DNA of 8,282 bases from Chitinophagaceae bacterium. Lineage in GTDB: Bacteria > Bacteroidota > Bacteroidia > Chitinophagales > Chitinophagaceae. The translations under genes were made by a program, and so were the position numbers. The stretch spans positions 1 through 8,282 of the forward strand of contig JANXWM010000437.1 in NCBI GenBank assembly GCA_025351145.1, given 5' to 3'. The notes below the pieces were generated by a model that did not search any database, had not been told where the DNA came from, and saw nothing but the letters and a program-made list of their open reading frames with translations. Positions within the stretch are counted from its first letter, which is position 1; each line of letters begins with the position of its first letter. This document shows, piece by piece, positions 1 to 7,099 of the stretch.

Positions 1-1
1 G

Positions 2-619
2 CGCATGTATGTAGATGAATCGGTGCTCAATTTCATGAACCGCCGCGAGTTTGAAACTTCTTTAATGCAAAACGAAACCATTGAAGCAAGCGTTGCTTTC
101 ATAGATATTTGCGGCTTTACAGCCATTACCGAAAACGAATCCCCCGATACCGTAGTTAAGCTGCTCAACAAATATTTCGATGTAATGGTTAAAGAGATCA
201 TTGCACAGGGCGGCATTGTAGATAAGTTTATTGGCGATGCGGTACTCGCCGTGTTTAAAGGTGAATACCATTTAGACAAGTGCATAGATACCTGCCTCGC
301 TATACGCACACAAATAGAAAAACTGCCCAACGAAGCAGAGCATATTTCCTTTTCGCCAAAAGTTTCCACCGGCATACACAGCGGCGAATTAATTTCGGGC
401 AATATCGGTTCATCAACTATCCGGCGGCTCGATTATACCGTAATCGGCGATGTGGTAAACACCGCACAGCGTTTGCAATCCACGGCAAAAGCCGGGCAAA
501 TTATTATCAACGAAACATGTTACCAAAAGGTAAAAGAATCTTTTAGTTGCGTAGCAATTGGCGAGGCAACATTAAAGAATAAAGCCAAACCAATGATGCT
601 CTACGAAGTGGTGGATTAA
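2..619 (+). CDS. Class III adenylate cyclase, catalytic domain (5' partial)
   Basis: C-terminal catalytic domain of a class III nucleotide cyclase, predicted to make cAMP from ATP. Counting from the first visible Met (position 5), the metal-binding aspartates are D34 in FIDICGFT and D78 in KFIGDAV. K74 and T145 (in DYTVIGD) sit at the purine-specifying positions, and N152 and R156 (VVNTAQRL) are the transition-state residues, so the whole active-site set is present. Lys plus Thr, rather than Lys plus Asp, is the class IIIb pattern known from bicarbonate-responsive bacterial cyclases. The frame is open to the window edge, and the visible Met lies inside the conserved segment that normally precedes this domain (RMYVDESVL resembles the usual R-x-YV-x-x-x-V). 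I therefore infer that the true start and any sensor or membrane domain lie upstream of the window. Adenylate specificity is inferred from residues only. No hairpin terminator is visible after the stop; a repeat copy begins 20 bp downstream. Confidence 0.93.
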   Translation, partial: RMYVDESVLNFMNRREFETSLMQNETIEASVAFIDICGFTAITENESPDTVVKLLNKYFDVMVKEIIAQGGIVDKFIGDAVLAVFKGEYHLDKCIDTCLAIRTQIEKLPNEAEHISFSPKVSTGIHSGELISGNIGSSTIRRLDYTVIGDVVNTAQRLQSTAKAGQIIINETCYQKVKESFSCVAIGEATLKNKAKPMMLYEVVD

Positions 620-638
620 CACACGAAATAATTAAGAA

Positions 639-696
639 TTTTTTTGGGACCCGCTTAGGTATTGCTATGAGGCATTGTTGCGTCGCACACTTGTAC
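639..696 (+). repeat. Dispersed intergenic repeat, copy 1 (left arm of pair A)
   Basis: Starts with a T run and a GGGACCCG stretch and ends in TTGCGTCGCACACTTGTAC (678-696), one mismatch from the core found exactly in four other copies. The core holds the 9-bp palindrome TGCGTCGCA. Oriented with its GTAC end pointing right, towards copy 2. It begins 20 bp after the cyclase stop codon. Confidence 0.85.
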
Positions 697-781
697 GGCT
701 TGATTGGAGATTGAGCTTTTACCGAAGCGAAGATTGAAAGGCAATGGCTCATATGGAAATGAACTAAGGAGAAAAGTTGAA

Positions 782-1186
782 TTATCTGCGTGCTTTTGAT
801 TTTTCTAAAATCTCCTTAATGCCCTCATCCCAAAATGCGTCTACGGAATAAGTTTGAGTTTGTTCCCATCCATCAGAAGGGAATTTAGCATGTGGTTTTG
901 AATAACGTACTTCAATTGGACTCATTCCGAGGGCATTATCTCTTCCATCAAAGGTTATTTGAACATTCCTGCCTTTAATTTTATAAACTACATGCCCCGA
1001 ACCAAACGAATAAGGTGCATAATAAAGCTGCAATAATTCAAACTGCAATTCCTCCTTTATTTTAATTTCAAATTCTGCAACTAACGCTAAAAACTTTCCG
1101 GTATCAAATCTTTCTCGTTTAGTTTCTGATTTTTTTCTGCCGAAAAGATTGGCAATCCCCTCTTTGAGGTTTTGTAATAAATTCAT
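782..1186 (-). CDS. Hypothetical protein, 134 aa, inside repeat pair A
   Basis: I do not recognise this protein. It is soluble-looking, with no signal peptide or membrane segment. The N-terminal 30 residues are basic and helix-prone (MNLLQNLKEGIANLFGRKKS), followed by a charged helix (about 31-56) with an aromatic end (LYYAPYS). Residues 62-96 look like beta strands (GHVVYKIKGRNVQITFDG), and the C-terminal helix (about 116-132) follows a Trp-containing loop (SDGWEQTQTYSVDAFWDEG). The size and alpha/beta pattern recall small immunity-type proteins, but nothing specific supports that. The sequence is rich in Trp, Tyr and Gly for its length, which argues for a real folded protein rather than a chance frame. 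The start at 1186 is the only Met near the upstream end; no Shine-Dalgarno is seen. An 8-bp perfect dyad lies 27-51 nt upstream. It is the only gene between two inward-facing repeats, so it may be cargo of that element. Confidence 0.72.
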   Translation of the reverse strand: MNLLQNLKEGIANLFGRKKSETKRERFDTGKFLALVAEFEIKIKEELQFELLQLYYAPYSFGSGHVVYKIKGRNVQITFDGRDNALGMSPIEVRYSKPHAKFPSDGWEQTQTYSVDAFWDEGIKEILEKSKARR

Positions 1187-1213
1187 GGTCCATAAAATTG
1201 TCTTTTTTTTGCA

Positions 1214-1237
1214 GATGTTAGCGTACTTTCTAACATC
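1214..1237. promoter_or_regulatory. Perfect 8-bp dyad upstream of the 134-aa gene
   Basis: GATGTTAG (1214-1221) and CTAACATC (1230-1237) are perfect inverted repeats with an 8-nt spacer, 27-51 nt before the start codon at 1186. It could be an operator or a leader hairpin. It is not a terminator in either direction: in the minus-strand transcript it is followed by an A run, and on the plus strand the T run lies before it. One dyad of this quality is expected by chance in a window of this size, so position is the main argument. Confidence 0.3.
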
Positions 1238-1285
1238 AATTCGATTTAATCTACGCTATGGTAAAAGCCCATTCATAACCTGAAC

Positions 1286-1340
1286 GTACAAGAGTGCGAC
1301 GCAAGAGACGATGCTACGGAGAACTTAGCCCGGCCCAAAA
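1286..1340 (-). repeat. Dispersed intergenic repeat, copy 2 (right arm of pair A)
   Basis: Read on the minus strand, it starts TTTTGGGCCGGGC and ends in the exact core TTGCGTCGCACTCTTGTAC (1304 down to 1286). The GTAC end points left, towards copy 1. It ends 5 bp from the stop codon of the glucanotransferase gene, so it would lie in that gene's 3' untranslated region. Confidence 0.9.
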
Positions 1341-1345
1341 ATGTA

Positions 1346-4300
1346 TTATGCCCTTCCGCTTGCTTTTACATAGCTGGCAAAATCTTCGTTGAATGCTTTT
1401 GCATTAAGCAGTTCTTCTAAAGTAAGATGCATTCTGTATCTCCAGTAATGTTGGGGGTTGGCGGGCACATTGATTCTCTCTTTGTGCGGATCGTCTTTTC
1501 TTATTTTGGTATCGCTGCCGAGTATATCCTGCAACTGAAAAATGCTCCACATAGCAGGTGAATAAAGGTGCTGTACCACGATGGCTTTATTGATCCATGC
1601 ATCGCAGAAATAAGGCTCCGGCCCCCACTGCCCCAAATCGTCGTGATAAAAGCGGTTGGTGCGGTCGCGGTCTTCTTCCCACCAGCCGCGGATGGTGCTC
1701 ATATCGTGTGTAGAAGGAGTAACCACGCTCATATACGGCGCATCGGCGGGATGAAAAAATTCTTTCTTTGGGTCTTTTGGCATGCGCTGTATTTCGAGAC
1801 TTAGAATGCCCAACTGCCGCATAACATCGGGTACGCAGGCTGGCACCATACCAAGGTCTTCGCCGCAAACAAGCATATTGGTTTCGCGTTTTAAAGCGGG
1901 TAATTTTTGCATGGCTTCATGCATCCAGAAATCATCCTGCCTGCGGAAGAAATAATTTACATATAACTCGCGTAACTGTTGCTGAGTGCCTGCTTCAAGG
2001 TTTTGAAAAGAAGAGGTGGATTCCATTGCAAAACGAAAATGAAACTGTTTTGATTTAGGCCCTTCAGTATCGAATAATATCACATTTGAAATAAGGCTGA
2101 ACAATTGTTTTTTTAACCATTGGTTGTGCGCATTATCCTGCTGCCAGGAGAAATAGTTTTCAACTTTTCGCTGTGTTGTAAAATCTGGCTTTAACTGGTA
2201 TTGATTAAAACCATCGTAGTTTAAGAAACTAAGTTTTACATGACTTGCCTGGTCGCCAAACATATCTTCCAGTATCTTTTCTGTAATGTAAGGTGTGCAG
2301 TAGCGATCATAATCGAACCATATTCCCTTCTCAGCAAACTCATTTATATAAATTGGAATGGAAGGTTCAAAATGCCCCATAATACCTTCAACAGAATGAA
2401 GCGGTATGCTCCAGATACGGAAGAAGCCGAGGATATGATCAATCCTGAAAGCATCGAAATAATAACTCATCTGTTCGAAGCGAAGTTTCCACCAGGTAAA
2501 ACCATCTTCCCGCATTTTTGCCCAGTTGTAAGTTGGGAAGCCCCAGTTTTGGCCGGTTACTGCAAAATCATCAGGTGGTGCACCTGCCTGCATATCCATG
2601 TGGTAAAGTTCGGGGTGCTGCCATGCATCGGCACCAAAACGGTAAATACCAATGGGTACATCGCCCTTTACTATCACGCCATTTTCATGTGCGTATTGGG
2701 TAGCTTCTTTGAGTTGCACGTGAAGGTAATACTGTACAAAAAAATGAATGGCTACTTCATTGTATGTTGCCGATATGGGCTGCATTAATGCAGCTACTTC
2801 TGCATCGTTGTATGTTTTATGGGAACCCCACTGGTTAAAATCGGCGCTGTGATATTTATCCCTTAAATAGCAGAAAGCAGCGTAAGGAACCAGCCAGTGT
2901 TTATTTAATTCAAAATATCCTTTGTAGTCAGCAGAGGCAAACAATACATCTTTCTGCAAAGGATAAAGCTTTCTTATTACCTGCCATTTTAATTTATTTA
3001 TGGCTTCATAATCTACAGCTTCAAGCTTATTTAAACGCTGTTGCTCATCAGCAATGGGCGCAAGTAAATGTTTATTGGCAACTTCAGCAGCCTGGTCAAG
3101 ATTAAGGAACATGGGGTGCAGTGCGAATGCAGAAATTGCTGCATAAGGATAGCTGTCTGTCCATGTATGTGTGGCTGTGGTATCGTTTACAGGAAGTATC
3201 TGAATAAGTTTAAGGCCAACCGTTTTAGCCCAGTCAACGAACAGTTTTATATCGGTGAATTCACCAATACCGCAACTATTCTGCGACCGTAAACTAAAAA
3301 CAGGTATTGCAACACCTGCGCCTTTCCATGCTAACGAAGGGAGTACAGCAAATCCATCATTAACCAGGGTTTTCTTTGTTTTTACAAATGCATCGTACAA
3401 TACGCGGTTATTGCCATCTTCGTACCGGGTTATTTTTTTTGTTTCAATATTCCAAACTGCATATTTATAGGCTATTGGGAAAGCGGTTTTAGAAAGATCA
3501 ACTCTTACTGAAAAGAAATCTTCTCCAGCATTTTTGCCCATTATTTTTGCATCTTCAGCTGCCCAGCTCCCCAGGTCTTTACTGCTGCCTGTAAGACAAA
3601 GAGTTTCACCTTTTGAAAGCAGTGGCGCTTTTGCTTTAAAAATATGTGTAAAATTTTTAGGAGTATTTGTTTTTGCGGCTACATAATTGTCTTTAAGAAG
3701 CACCTGTTTAAAAGGTTCTGTATAAAAAGTGTTTTCAATAAAACCTGCATGGTTCCAGGAATCTATAACCAGCATTTCTTTTGAACTAAAAATAGAAGCT
3801 GTAATAACTTTATCGCTTCCCCAATCAAAGCTCAAAGAACCATCTTCGTTTTTAAGAAGGTAATTGTATACAATATTTTTTGCAGACAGATCAGCAGCAT
3901 TTATGTCCAGTGTAAGCGTCCAGAGTTCCTCGCTTAAATACTGCATTGGTAACGCTTTTTTAATATCGTTACTACCAAAAATTTCATTCGAACCTGTTAT
4001 ATAAAGCGATTGCCCTAATTTGGTATGGAACCTGAGCATGAAAGTTACCTGAACCGCAGCCCCTTCTGCATGTTTAACTGCTGTATCGTTTTTAGCGGCG
4101 GGTTTCTTTTTTGTTTTTTTATTTTCAACATGCTTATCCGCTTTCTTTACAGGCTGTTTCTTTTCAGCCACAACAACTGCTTTTTTTAATGATATATAAT
4201 CGTTTTTTTTCGAAACTGTTTCAGCTTCTTTTTTCTCCGGGACTTTATCTTCGGTTATCCCGTTAGCATTCATTGCTTTGCCGGTATTTTTTGATGCAAG

Positions 4301-4399
4301 TGTTTTTTTCTTCGTGCTTATACCATTCAACTCTTTTGCAGGAGCTTCCTCTGTTTTCTTTTCTTTGGTCATGTTAGTATTTGCGTTTGCCGGTTTCAT
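1346..4399 (-). CDS. malQ: 4-alpha-glucanotransferase, DPE2-type (two CBM20 + GH77)
   Basis: Cytosolic amylomaltase that transfers glucosyl or maltodextrin units between alpha-1,4-glucans during maltose and glycogen metabolism. The 1017 residues run in order: a lysine-rich low-complexity tail (1-115), a first CBM20 starch-binding module (about 116-215, YITGSNEIFGS), a second CBM20 (about 250-345, LTGSSKDLGSW), and the GH77 domain (about 355-1000). Catalytic residues are all present: nucleophile D654 in FRIDH, acid/base E847 in CGEDLG, and transition-state D899 in STHDM. The 193-residue distance from nucleophile to acid/base is about 145 longer than in compact bacterial MalQ. Tandem CBM20 modules plus this insertion are the hallmarks of plant DPE2 and its bacterial relatives, which use maltose with a polymeric acceptor. 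The Met at 4399 is the furthest upstream start; Met10 and Met43 are alternatives, and no Shine-Dalgarno decides. The stop is 5 bp from repeat copy 2, and no terminator hairpin is evident. Without the tail, the protein would have the usual size of about 900 residues. Confidence 0.95.
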   Translation of the reverse strand: MKPANANTNMTKEKKTEEAPAKELNGISTKKKTLASKNTGKAMNANGITEDKVPEKKEAETVSKKNDYISLKKAVVVAEKKQPVKKADKHVENKKTKKKPAAKNDTAVKHAEGAAVQVTFMLRFHTKLGQSLYITGSNEIFGSNDIKKALPMQYLSEELWTLTLDINAADLSAKNIVYNYLLKNEDGSLSFDWGSDKVITASIFSSKEMLVIDSWNHAGFIENTFYTEPFKQVLLKDNYVAAKTNTPKNFTHIFKAKAPLLSKGETLCLTGSSKDLGSWAAEDAKIMGKNAGEDFFSVRVDLSKTAFPIAYKYAVWNIETKKITRYEDGNNRVLYDAFVKTKKTLVNDGFAVLPSLAWKGAGVAIPVFSLRSQNSCGIGEFTDIKLFVDWAKTVGLKLIQILPVNDTTATHTWTDSYPYAAISAFALHPMFLNLDQAAEVANKHLLAPIADEQQRLNKLEAVDYEAINKLKWQVIRKLYPLQKDVLFASADYKGYFELNKHWLVPYAAFCYLRDKYHSADFNQWGSHKTYNDAEVAALMQPISATYNEVAIHFFVQYYLHVQLKEATQYAHENGVIVKGDVPIGIYRFGADAWQHPELYHMDMQAGAPPDDFAVTGQNWGFPTYNWAKMREDGFTWWKLRFEQMSYYFDAFRIDHILGFFRIWSIPLHSVEGIMGHFEPSIPIYINEFAEKGIWFDYDRYCTPYITEKILEDMFGDQASHVKLSFLNYDGFNQYQLKPDFTTQRKVENYFSWQQDNAHNQWLKKQLFSLISNVILFDTEGPKSKQFHFRFAMESTSSFQNLEAGTQQQLRELYVNYFFRRQDDFWMHEAMQKLPALKRETNMLVCGEDLGMVPACVPDVMRQLGILSLEIQRMPKDPKKEFFHPADAPYMSVVTPSTHDMSTIRGWWEEDRDRTNRFYHDDLGQWGPEPYFCDAWINKAIVVQHLYSPAMWSIFQLQDILGSDTKIRKDDPHKERINVPANPQHYWRYRMHLTLEELLNAKAFNEDFASYVKASGRA

Positions 4400-4492
4400 A
4401 AAATTCGAGTTGCAATTTAAAGAAGAAGGTTCAGTAGAAACCTTTAGATTATATATTGTTCACACATAGTGCATAAAAATAAAATGGTTATT

Positions 4493-4553
4493 CTTTTTAT
4501 TTACCCGGCTTCTGTTTTACATGGCATCGTCCCTTGCGTCGCACAGCTTGTAC
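4493..4553 (+). repeat. Dispersed intergenic repeat, copy 3 (left arm of pair B)
   Basis: Starts CTTTTTATTTACCCGGC and continues through CATGGCATCG, shared with copy 5, to the core TTGCGTCGCACAGCTTGTAC (4534-4553). This core has one inserted base and one substitution relative to the consensus. The GTAC end points right, towards copy 4. It lies about 95 bp upstream of the glucanotransferase start, so it may overlap or precede that promoter. Confidence 0.85.
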
Positions 4554-4929
4554 CCTATAACCCACAGGAGCAGGAAGCCCGTTCAAAAAAAATTACGTTT
4601 AACTGTTTACTTTAAGAAAGCATATTTTTCACGAAGTATTTTGTGCACGAAATGATCTGCAATAAGTATTGTTTGTTACTTACAGTTCTTTTTTTCATAC
4701 AGCAGATTCCATCGTTATATGGTAACTAAAGAACGACTAAAGTAAGTATTGTGTAATTAATACACAAATCTTTTCTGCCTGTCATTTTTATTTTTTTTAA
4801 ATTAATGAATGGCTTGGCTGAGAATACTGAAATTACCATGCTTTAAGCAAGCCAAATTTTATTTTGTTTACTTAACCCAGATTTTGCAGTTGGATGTATT
4901 GGCTGTTGAAAGTCGCCAAATGTTATGCT
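4554..4929. other. Non-coding interior of repeat pair B
   Basis: 376 AT-rich bases with no convincing gene. It holds three AAGTATT heptamers (4634, 4664 and 4744), a 7-bp dyad TTGTGTA / TACACAA at 4749-4767, and a GTTCTTT / AAAGAAC pair (4685-4691 and 4728-4734). These are at or close to what chance gives in AT-rich DNA. A 63-codon open frame on the plus strand from 4809 runs through repeat copy 4 and the terminator and is not accepted as a gene. The 4400-4553 part next to it should hold the glucanotransferase promoter, but I see no clear Bacteroidota -7/-33 pair. Confidence 0.5.
4749..4767. promoter_or_regulatory. 19-bp AT-rich dyad (possible operator)
   Basis: TTGTGTA and TACACAA are perfect 7-bp arms around ATTAA, overlapping one of the AAGTATT repeats. 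It lies about 350 bp upstream of the glucanotransferase start and 276 bp beyond the dnaK stop. Several dyads of this strength are expected by chance in 8 kb, so this is only a pointer. Confidence 0.15.
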
Positions 4930-4980
4930 GTACAAGAGTGCGACGCAAGAGGCGATACTATGAAAATATAAAGCTGGGAT
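4930..4980 (-). repeat. Dispersed intergenic repeat, copy 4 (right arm of pair B)
   Basis: Read on the minus strand, it ends in the exact core TTGCGTCGCACTCTTGTAC (4948 down to 4930), preceded by a TTTTCATAGTATCGCCTC stretch that matches the consensus TTTTTCATGGCATCGNCTC. The outer CCGGGC part is degenerate (CCCAGC). The GTAC end points left, towards copy 3. Its outer edge lies about 16 bp past the dnaK terminator. Confidence 0.85.
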
Positions 4981-4995
4981 CATCATGGGATTTTA

Positions 4996-5023
4996 AATAA
5001 AAAGCCCCCACTTTCGTGAGGGC
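4996..5023 (-). terminator. Intrinsic terminator of dnaK
   Basis: On the minus strand, 20 bp after the dnaK stop, the transcript reads GCCCTCAC GAAA GTGGGGGC followed by TTTTTATTT. This is an 8-pair stem (one G-U) closed by a GNRA-type GAAA tetraloop and followed by a U tract. It is the only classical Rho-independent terminator I find in the window, and it makes dnaK the end of its transcription unit. Confidence 0.9.
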
Positions 5024-5043
5024 CCTCTTATCAATAATTCTAC

Positions 5044-6948
5044 TTACTTCACTTCTTCAAACTCAGCATCCGTAACTGTTTCAGCATTTGCATCAGAAGA
5101 TGGGCCTGCCTGTCCATCAGGTCCGGGTTGTGCCCCACCTGCACCTTGCTGTGCTTTATAAATTTCTTCACTTGCTGCAGTCCATGCAGTATTCATTTCT
5201 GCCATTGCTGCATCCACAGCATCCACATCCTGACTTTTATGCGCTTCCTTCAATTTATTTAAAGCATTTTCGATCGGTGCTTTTTTATCAGCCGGAATTT
5301 TATCGCCAAACTCTTTAAACTGTTTTTCAGTCTGGAAGATCATACTGTCGGCCTGGTTCAGTTTCTCCACTTTTTCACGGGCAATTTTATCTTCAGCTTC
5401 GTGGGCTTTCGCTTCATTCTTCATCTTTTCAACTTCCTCTTTACTTAAGCCACTACCCGCTTCAATCCTGATCTTCTGCTCTTTTCCCGTGCCTTTGTCT
5501 TTTGCACTTACATGCAACATACCGTTGGCATCGATATCGAATGTTACTTCAATTTGAGGTACGCCGCGTGGTGCTGGCGGAATATCGGCAAGGTTAAATT
5601 TACCCAGGCTTTTGTTCTGTGCAGCCATTGGCCTTTCGCCCTGTAAAACATGTATTTCAACTCCAGGTTGGTTATCACTGGCAGTAGAAAATGTTTCTGT
5701 TTTGCGGGAAGGAATGGTGGTATTGCTTGCGATCATCGTAGTCATTACACCTCCCATGGTTTCTATACCAAGGCTAAGCGGTGTTACATCGAGCAGCAAT
5801 ACATCTTTTACTTCACCTGTTAATACCGCACCCTGAATAGCTGCACCAATTGCAACAACTTCATCGGGATTTACACTCCTGTTTGGTTTTTTATTAAAGA
5901 ACTTTTCAACCAGTTCCTGTACTTTAGGTATACGTGTAGAACCACCCACCAAAATTACTTCATCAATCTGTGAAGTATTGTAACCTGCATCTTTTAAAGC
6001 AAGTTCGCAAGGCTTTAAGCATCTTGCAAAAAGGCTATCAGAAAGCTGCTCAAACTTTGCCCTTGAAAGTTTAATTACAAGGTGTTTAGGCACACCATCC
6101 ACTGCTGTAATATAAGGCAGGTTTATTTCAGTTTCGCTGGATGAGCTCAATTCAACTTTAGCTTTTTCCGAAGCTTCTTTTAAACGCTGCAAAGCCATTG
6201 GGTCTTTACGAAGGTCAATCGCTTCCTGCTTTTTAAATTCATCAGCCAGCCAGTCCATGATCACTTTATCAAAGTCATCGCCACCTAAATGTGTATCACC
6301 ATTGGTACTTTTTACTTCAAATACACCTTCGCCAAGGTCGAGAATGGAAATATCAAAAGTACCTCCCCCCAAATCGAACACTGCTATTTTCTGATCGGTG
6401 TGTTTTTTATCTAAGCCATAAGCCAAAGCCGCTGCTGTAGGCTCGTTCACAATTCTGCGTACATTTAAACCAGCAATTTCACCGGCTTCTTTTGTTGCCT
6501 GGCGCTGTGCATCATTAAAGTAAGCTGGCACAGTAATTACTGCTTCATGCACTTCCTGGCCCAAGTAATCTTCGGCAGTTTTCTTCATTTTCTGAAGAAT
6601 CATTGCACTGATTTCCTGCGGTGTGTATAAACGTCCGTCTATGTCAACACGAACGGTATTATTGTCACCTTTTGCAACTTTATAACTCCAGTGGCTTATT
6701 TCTTCAGTCACTTCATCGAACCTGCGGCCCATGAAACGTTTTACACTGGAAATGGTATTTTGAGAGTTGGTAATAGCCTGACGTTTAGCAGGATCACCCA
6801 CTTTGCGCTCACCATTTTTTAAGAACGCAACCACCGACGGCGTAGTACGGCGGCCTTCATCGTTGGCAATTACCACGGGCTCGTTGCCTTCCATTACAGA
6901 TACGCAACTGTTGGTAGTACCAAGGTCAATTCCAATTATCTTTCCCAT
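5044..6948 (-). CDS. dnaK: Chaperone protein DnaK (Hsp70)
   Basis: Cytosolic ATP-dependent Hsp70 chaperone that binds exposed hydrophobic peptides and works with DnaJ and GrpE. At 634 residues it has full family length. The nucleotide-binding domain (1-382) shows GIDLGTTNS (6-14), catalytic K70 in SSVKRFMG, VNEPTAAALAYG (167-178), the phosphate loop FDLGGGTFDIS (191-201) and ILVGGSTRIPKVQ (332-344). The interdomain linker DVLLLDVTPLSLGIET is at 382-397. The substrate-binding beta domain spans about 398-505, followed by a helical lid and a Gly/Pro/Gln/Ala-rich tail ending in EEVK. The start is the family's standard MGKIIGIDLG, preceded by an A/T-only leader and no Shine-Dalgarno. It is monocistronic here: a strong terminator lies 20 bp downstream and a divergent gap upstream. 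grpE and dnaJ are not adjacent. No CIRCE element (TTAGCACTC-N9-GAGTGCTAA) is present upstream, so HrcA control is not supported by the sequence. Confidence 0.99.
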   Translation of the reverse strand: MGKIIGIDLGTTNSCVSVMEGNEPVVIANDEGRRTTPSVVAFLKNGERKVGDPAKRQAITNSQNTISSVKRFMGRRFDEVTEEISHWSYKVAKGDNNTVRVDIDGRLYTPQEISAMILQKMKKTAEDYLGQEVHEAVITVPAYFNDAQRQATKEAGEIAGLNVRRIVNEPTAAALAYGLDKKHTDQKIAVFDLGGGTFDISILDLGEGVFEVKSTNGDTHLGGDDFDKVIMDWLADEFKKQEAIDLRKDPMALQRLKEASEKAKVELSSSSETEINLPYITAVDGVPKHLVIKLSRAKFEQLSDSLFARCLKPCELALKDAGYNTSQIDEVILVGGSTRIPKVQELVEKFFNKKPNRSVNPDEVVAIGAAIQGAVLTGEVKDVLLLDVTPLSLGIETMGGVMTTMIASNTTIPSRKTETFSTASDNQPGVEIHVLQGERPMAAQNKSLGKFNLADIPPAPRGVPQIEVTFDIDANGMLHVSAKDKGTGKEQKIRIEAGSGLSKEEVEKMKNEAKAHEAEDKIAREKVEKLNQADSMIFQTEKQFKEFGDKIPADKKAPIENALNKLKEAHKSQDVDAVDAAMAEMNTAWTAASEEIYKAQQGAGGAQPGPDGQAGPSSDANAETVTDAEFEEVK

Positions 6949-6967
6949 ATTATTTATTTTATTTAAA
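6949..6967 (-). promoter_or_regulatory. A/T-only translation leader of dnaK
   Basis: On the minus strand the bases just before the dnaK start read CTTTAAATAAAATAAATA, with no purine-rich Shine-Dalgarno. Unstructured A-rich leaders of this kind are known in Bacteroidota, where highly expressed genes depend on A residues rather than anti-SD pairing. This supports the chosen start. A TTGACA-like hexamer further upstream has no matching -7 box that I trust. Confidence 0.35.
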
Positions 6968-7056
6968 GGTTAGTATTCAAGTTTTTACAGGTTTCTCTTG
7001 TCAATCATTATGCCATTGCAGCGAAAGATGAAAAAATGGCAGGTTGATAAAACAGT

Positions 7057-7090
7057 TTCCGGTTACCGGTTTTCAGTTTCGGGGTTTGAA
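7057..7090 (+). repeat. Short degenerate GTTTC/CGGTT-type repeat tract
   Basis: A low-complexity stretch built from overlapping GTTTC, CCGGTT and GGTTT units, including the near palindrome CCGGTTACCGG (7060-7070). It lies between dnaK and repeat copy 5. It makes a chance open frame look protein-like (SGYRFSVSGF), a pattern often mis-annotated in this phylum. The rest of 6968-7099 shows nothing I can name. Confidence 0.3.
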
Positions 7091-7099
7091 GAATTGAGA

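Larger units (their letters stand above)
639..1340. mobile_element. Candidate MITE-like cassette, pair A, enclosing one gene
   Basis: Two copies of the dispersed repeat (639-696 and 1286-1340) face each other and enclose 589 bp that hold a single gene on the minus strand. The inverted similarity extends past the repeats: 715-739 and the reverse complement of 1244-1268 match at 20 of 25 positions (shared GCTTTTACC, AGCG and AGATT), at nearly the same distance from the GTAC ends (18 and 17 nt). This gives imperfect terminal inverted repeats of about 100 bp. I see no transposase and no clear target-site duplication, so movement would have to be in trans. The mobile nature is inference; the inverted repeat is directly visible. 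Confidence 0.5.

Noticed and set aside
543..752. 69-codon minus-strand open frame over the cyclase 3' end
   Set aside because: It overlaps the end of the cyclase gene in antisense and otherwise translates repeat copy 1.
631..1350. Target-site duplication around pair A
   Set aside because: The flanks (ATTAAGAA on the left, ATGTATTATG on the right) share no convincing direct repeat; T and A runs at the ends make very short matches meaningless.
2240..2788. 182-codon plus-strand open frame inside the glucanotransferase gene
   Set aside because: It is antisense to the conserved GH77 catalytic region, whose motifs and active-site residues are intact; the long open frame is a by-product of codon use.
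4809..5000. 63-codon plus-strand open frame after the glucanotransferase promoter region
   Set aside because: It runs through repeat copy 4 and into the dnaK terminator on the opposite strand, and its composition does not look protein-like.
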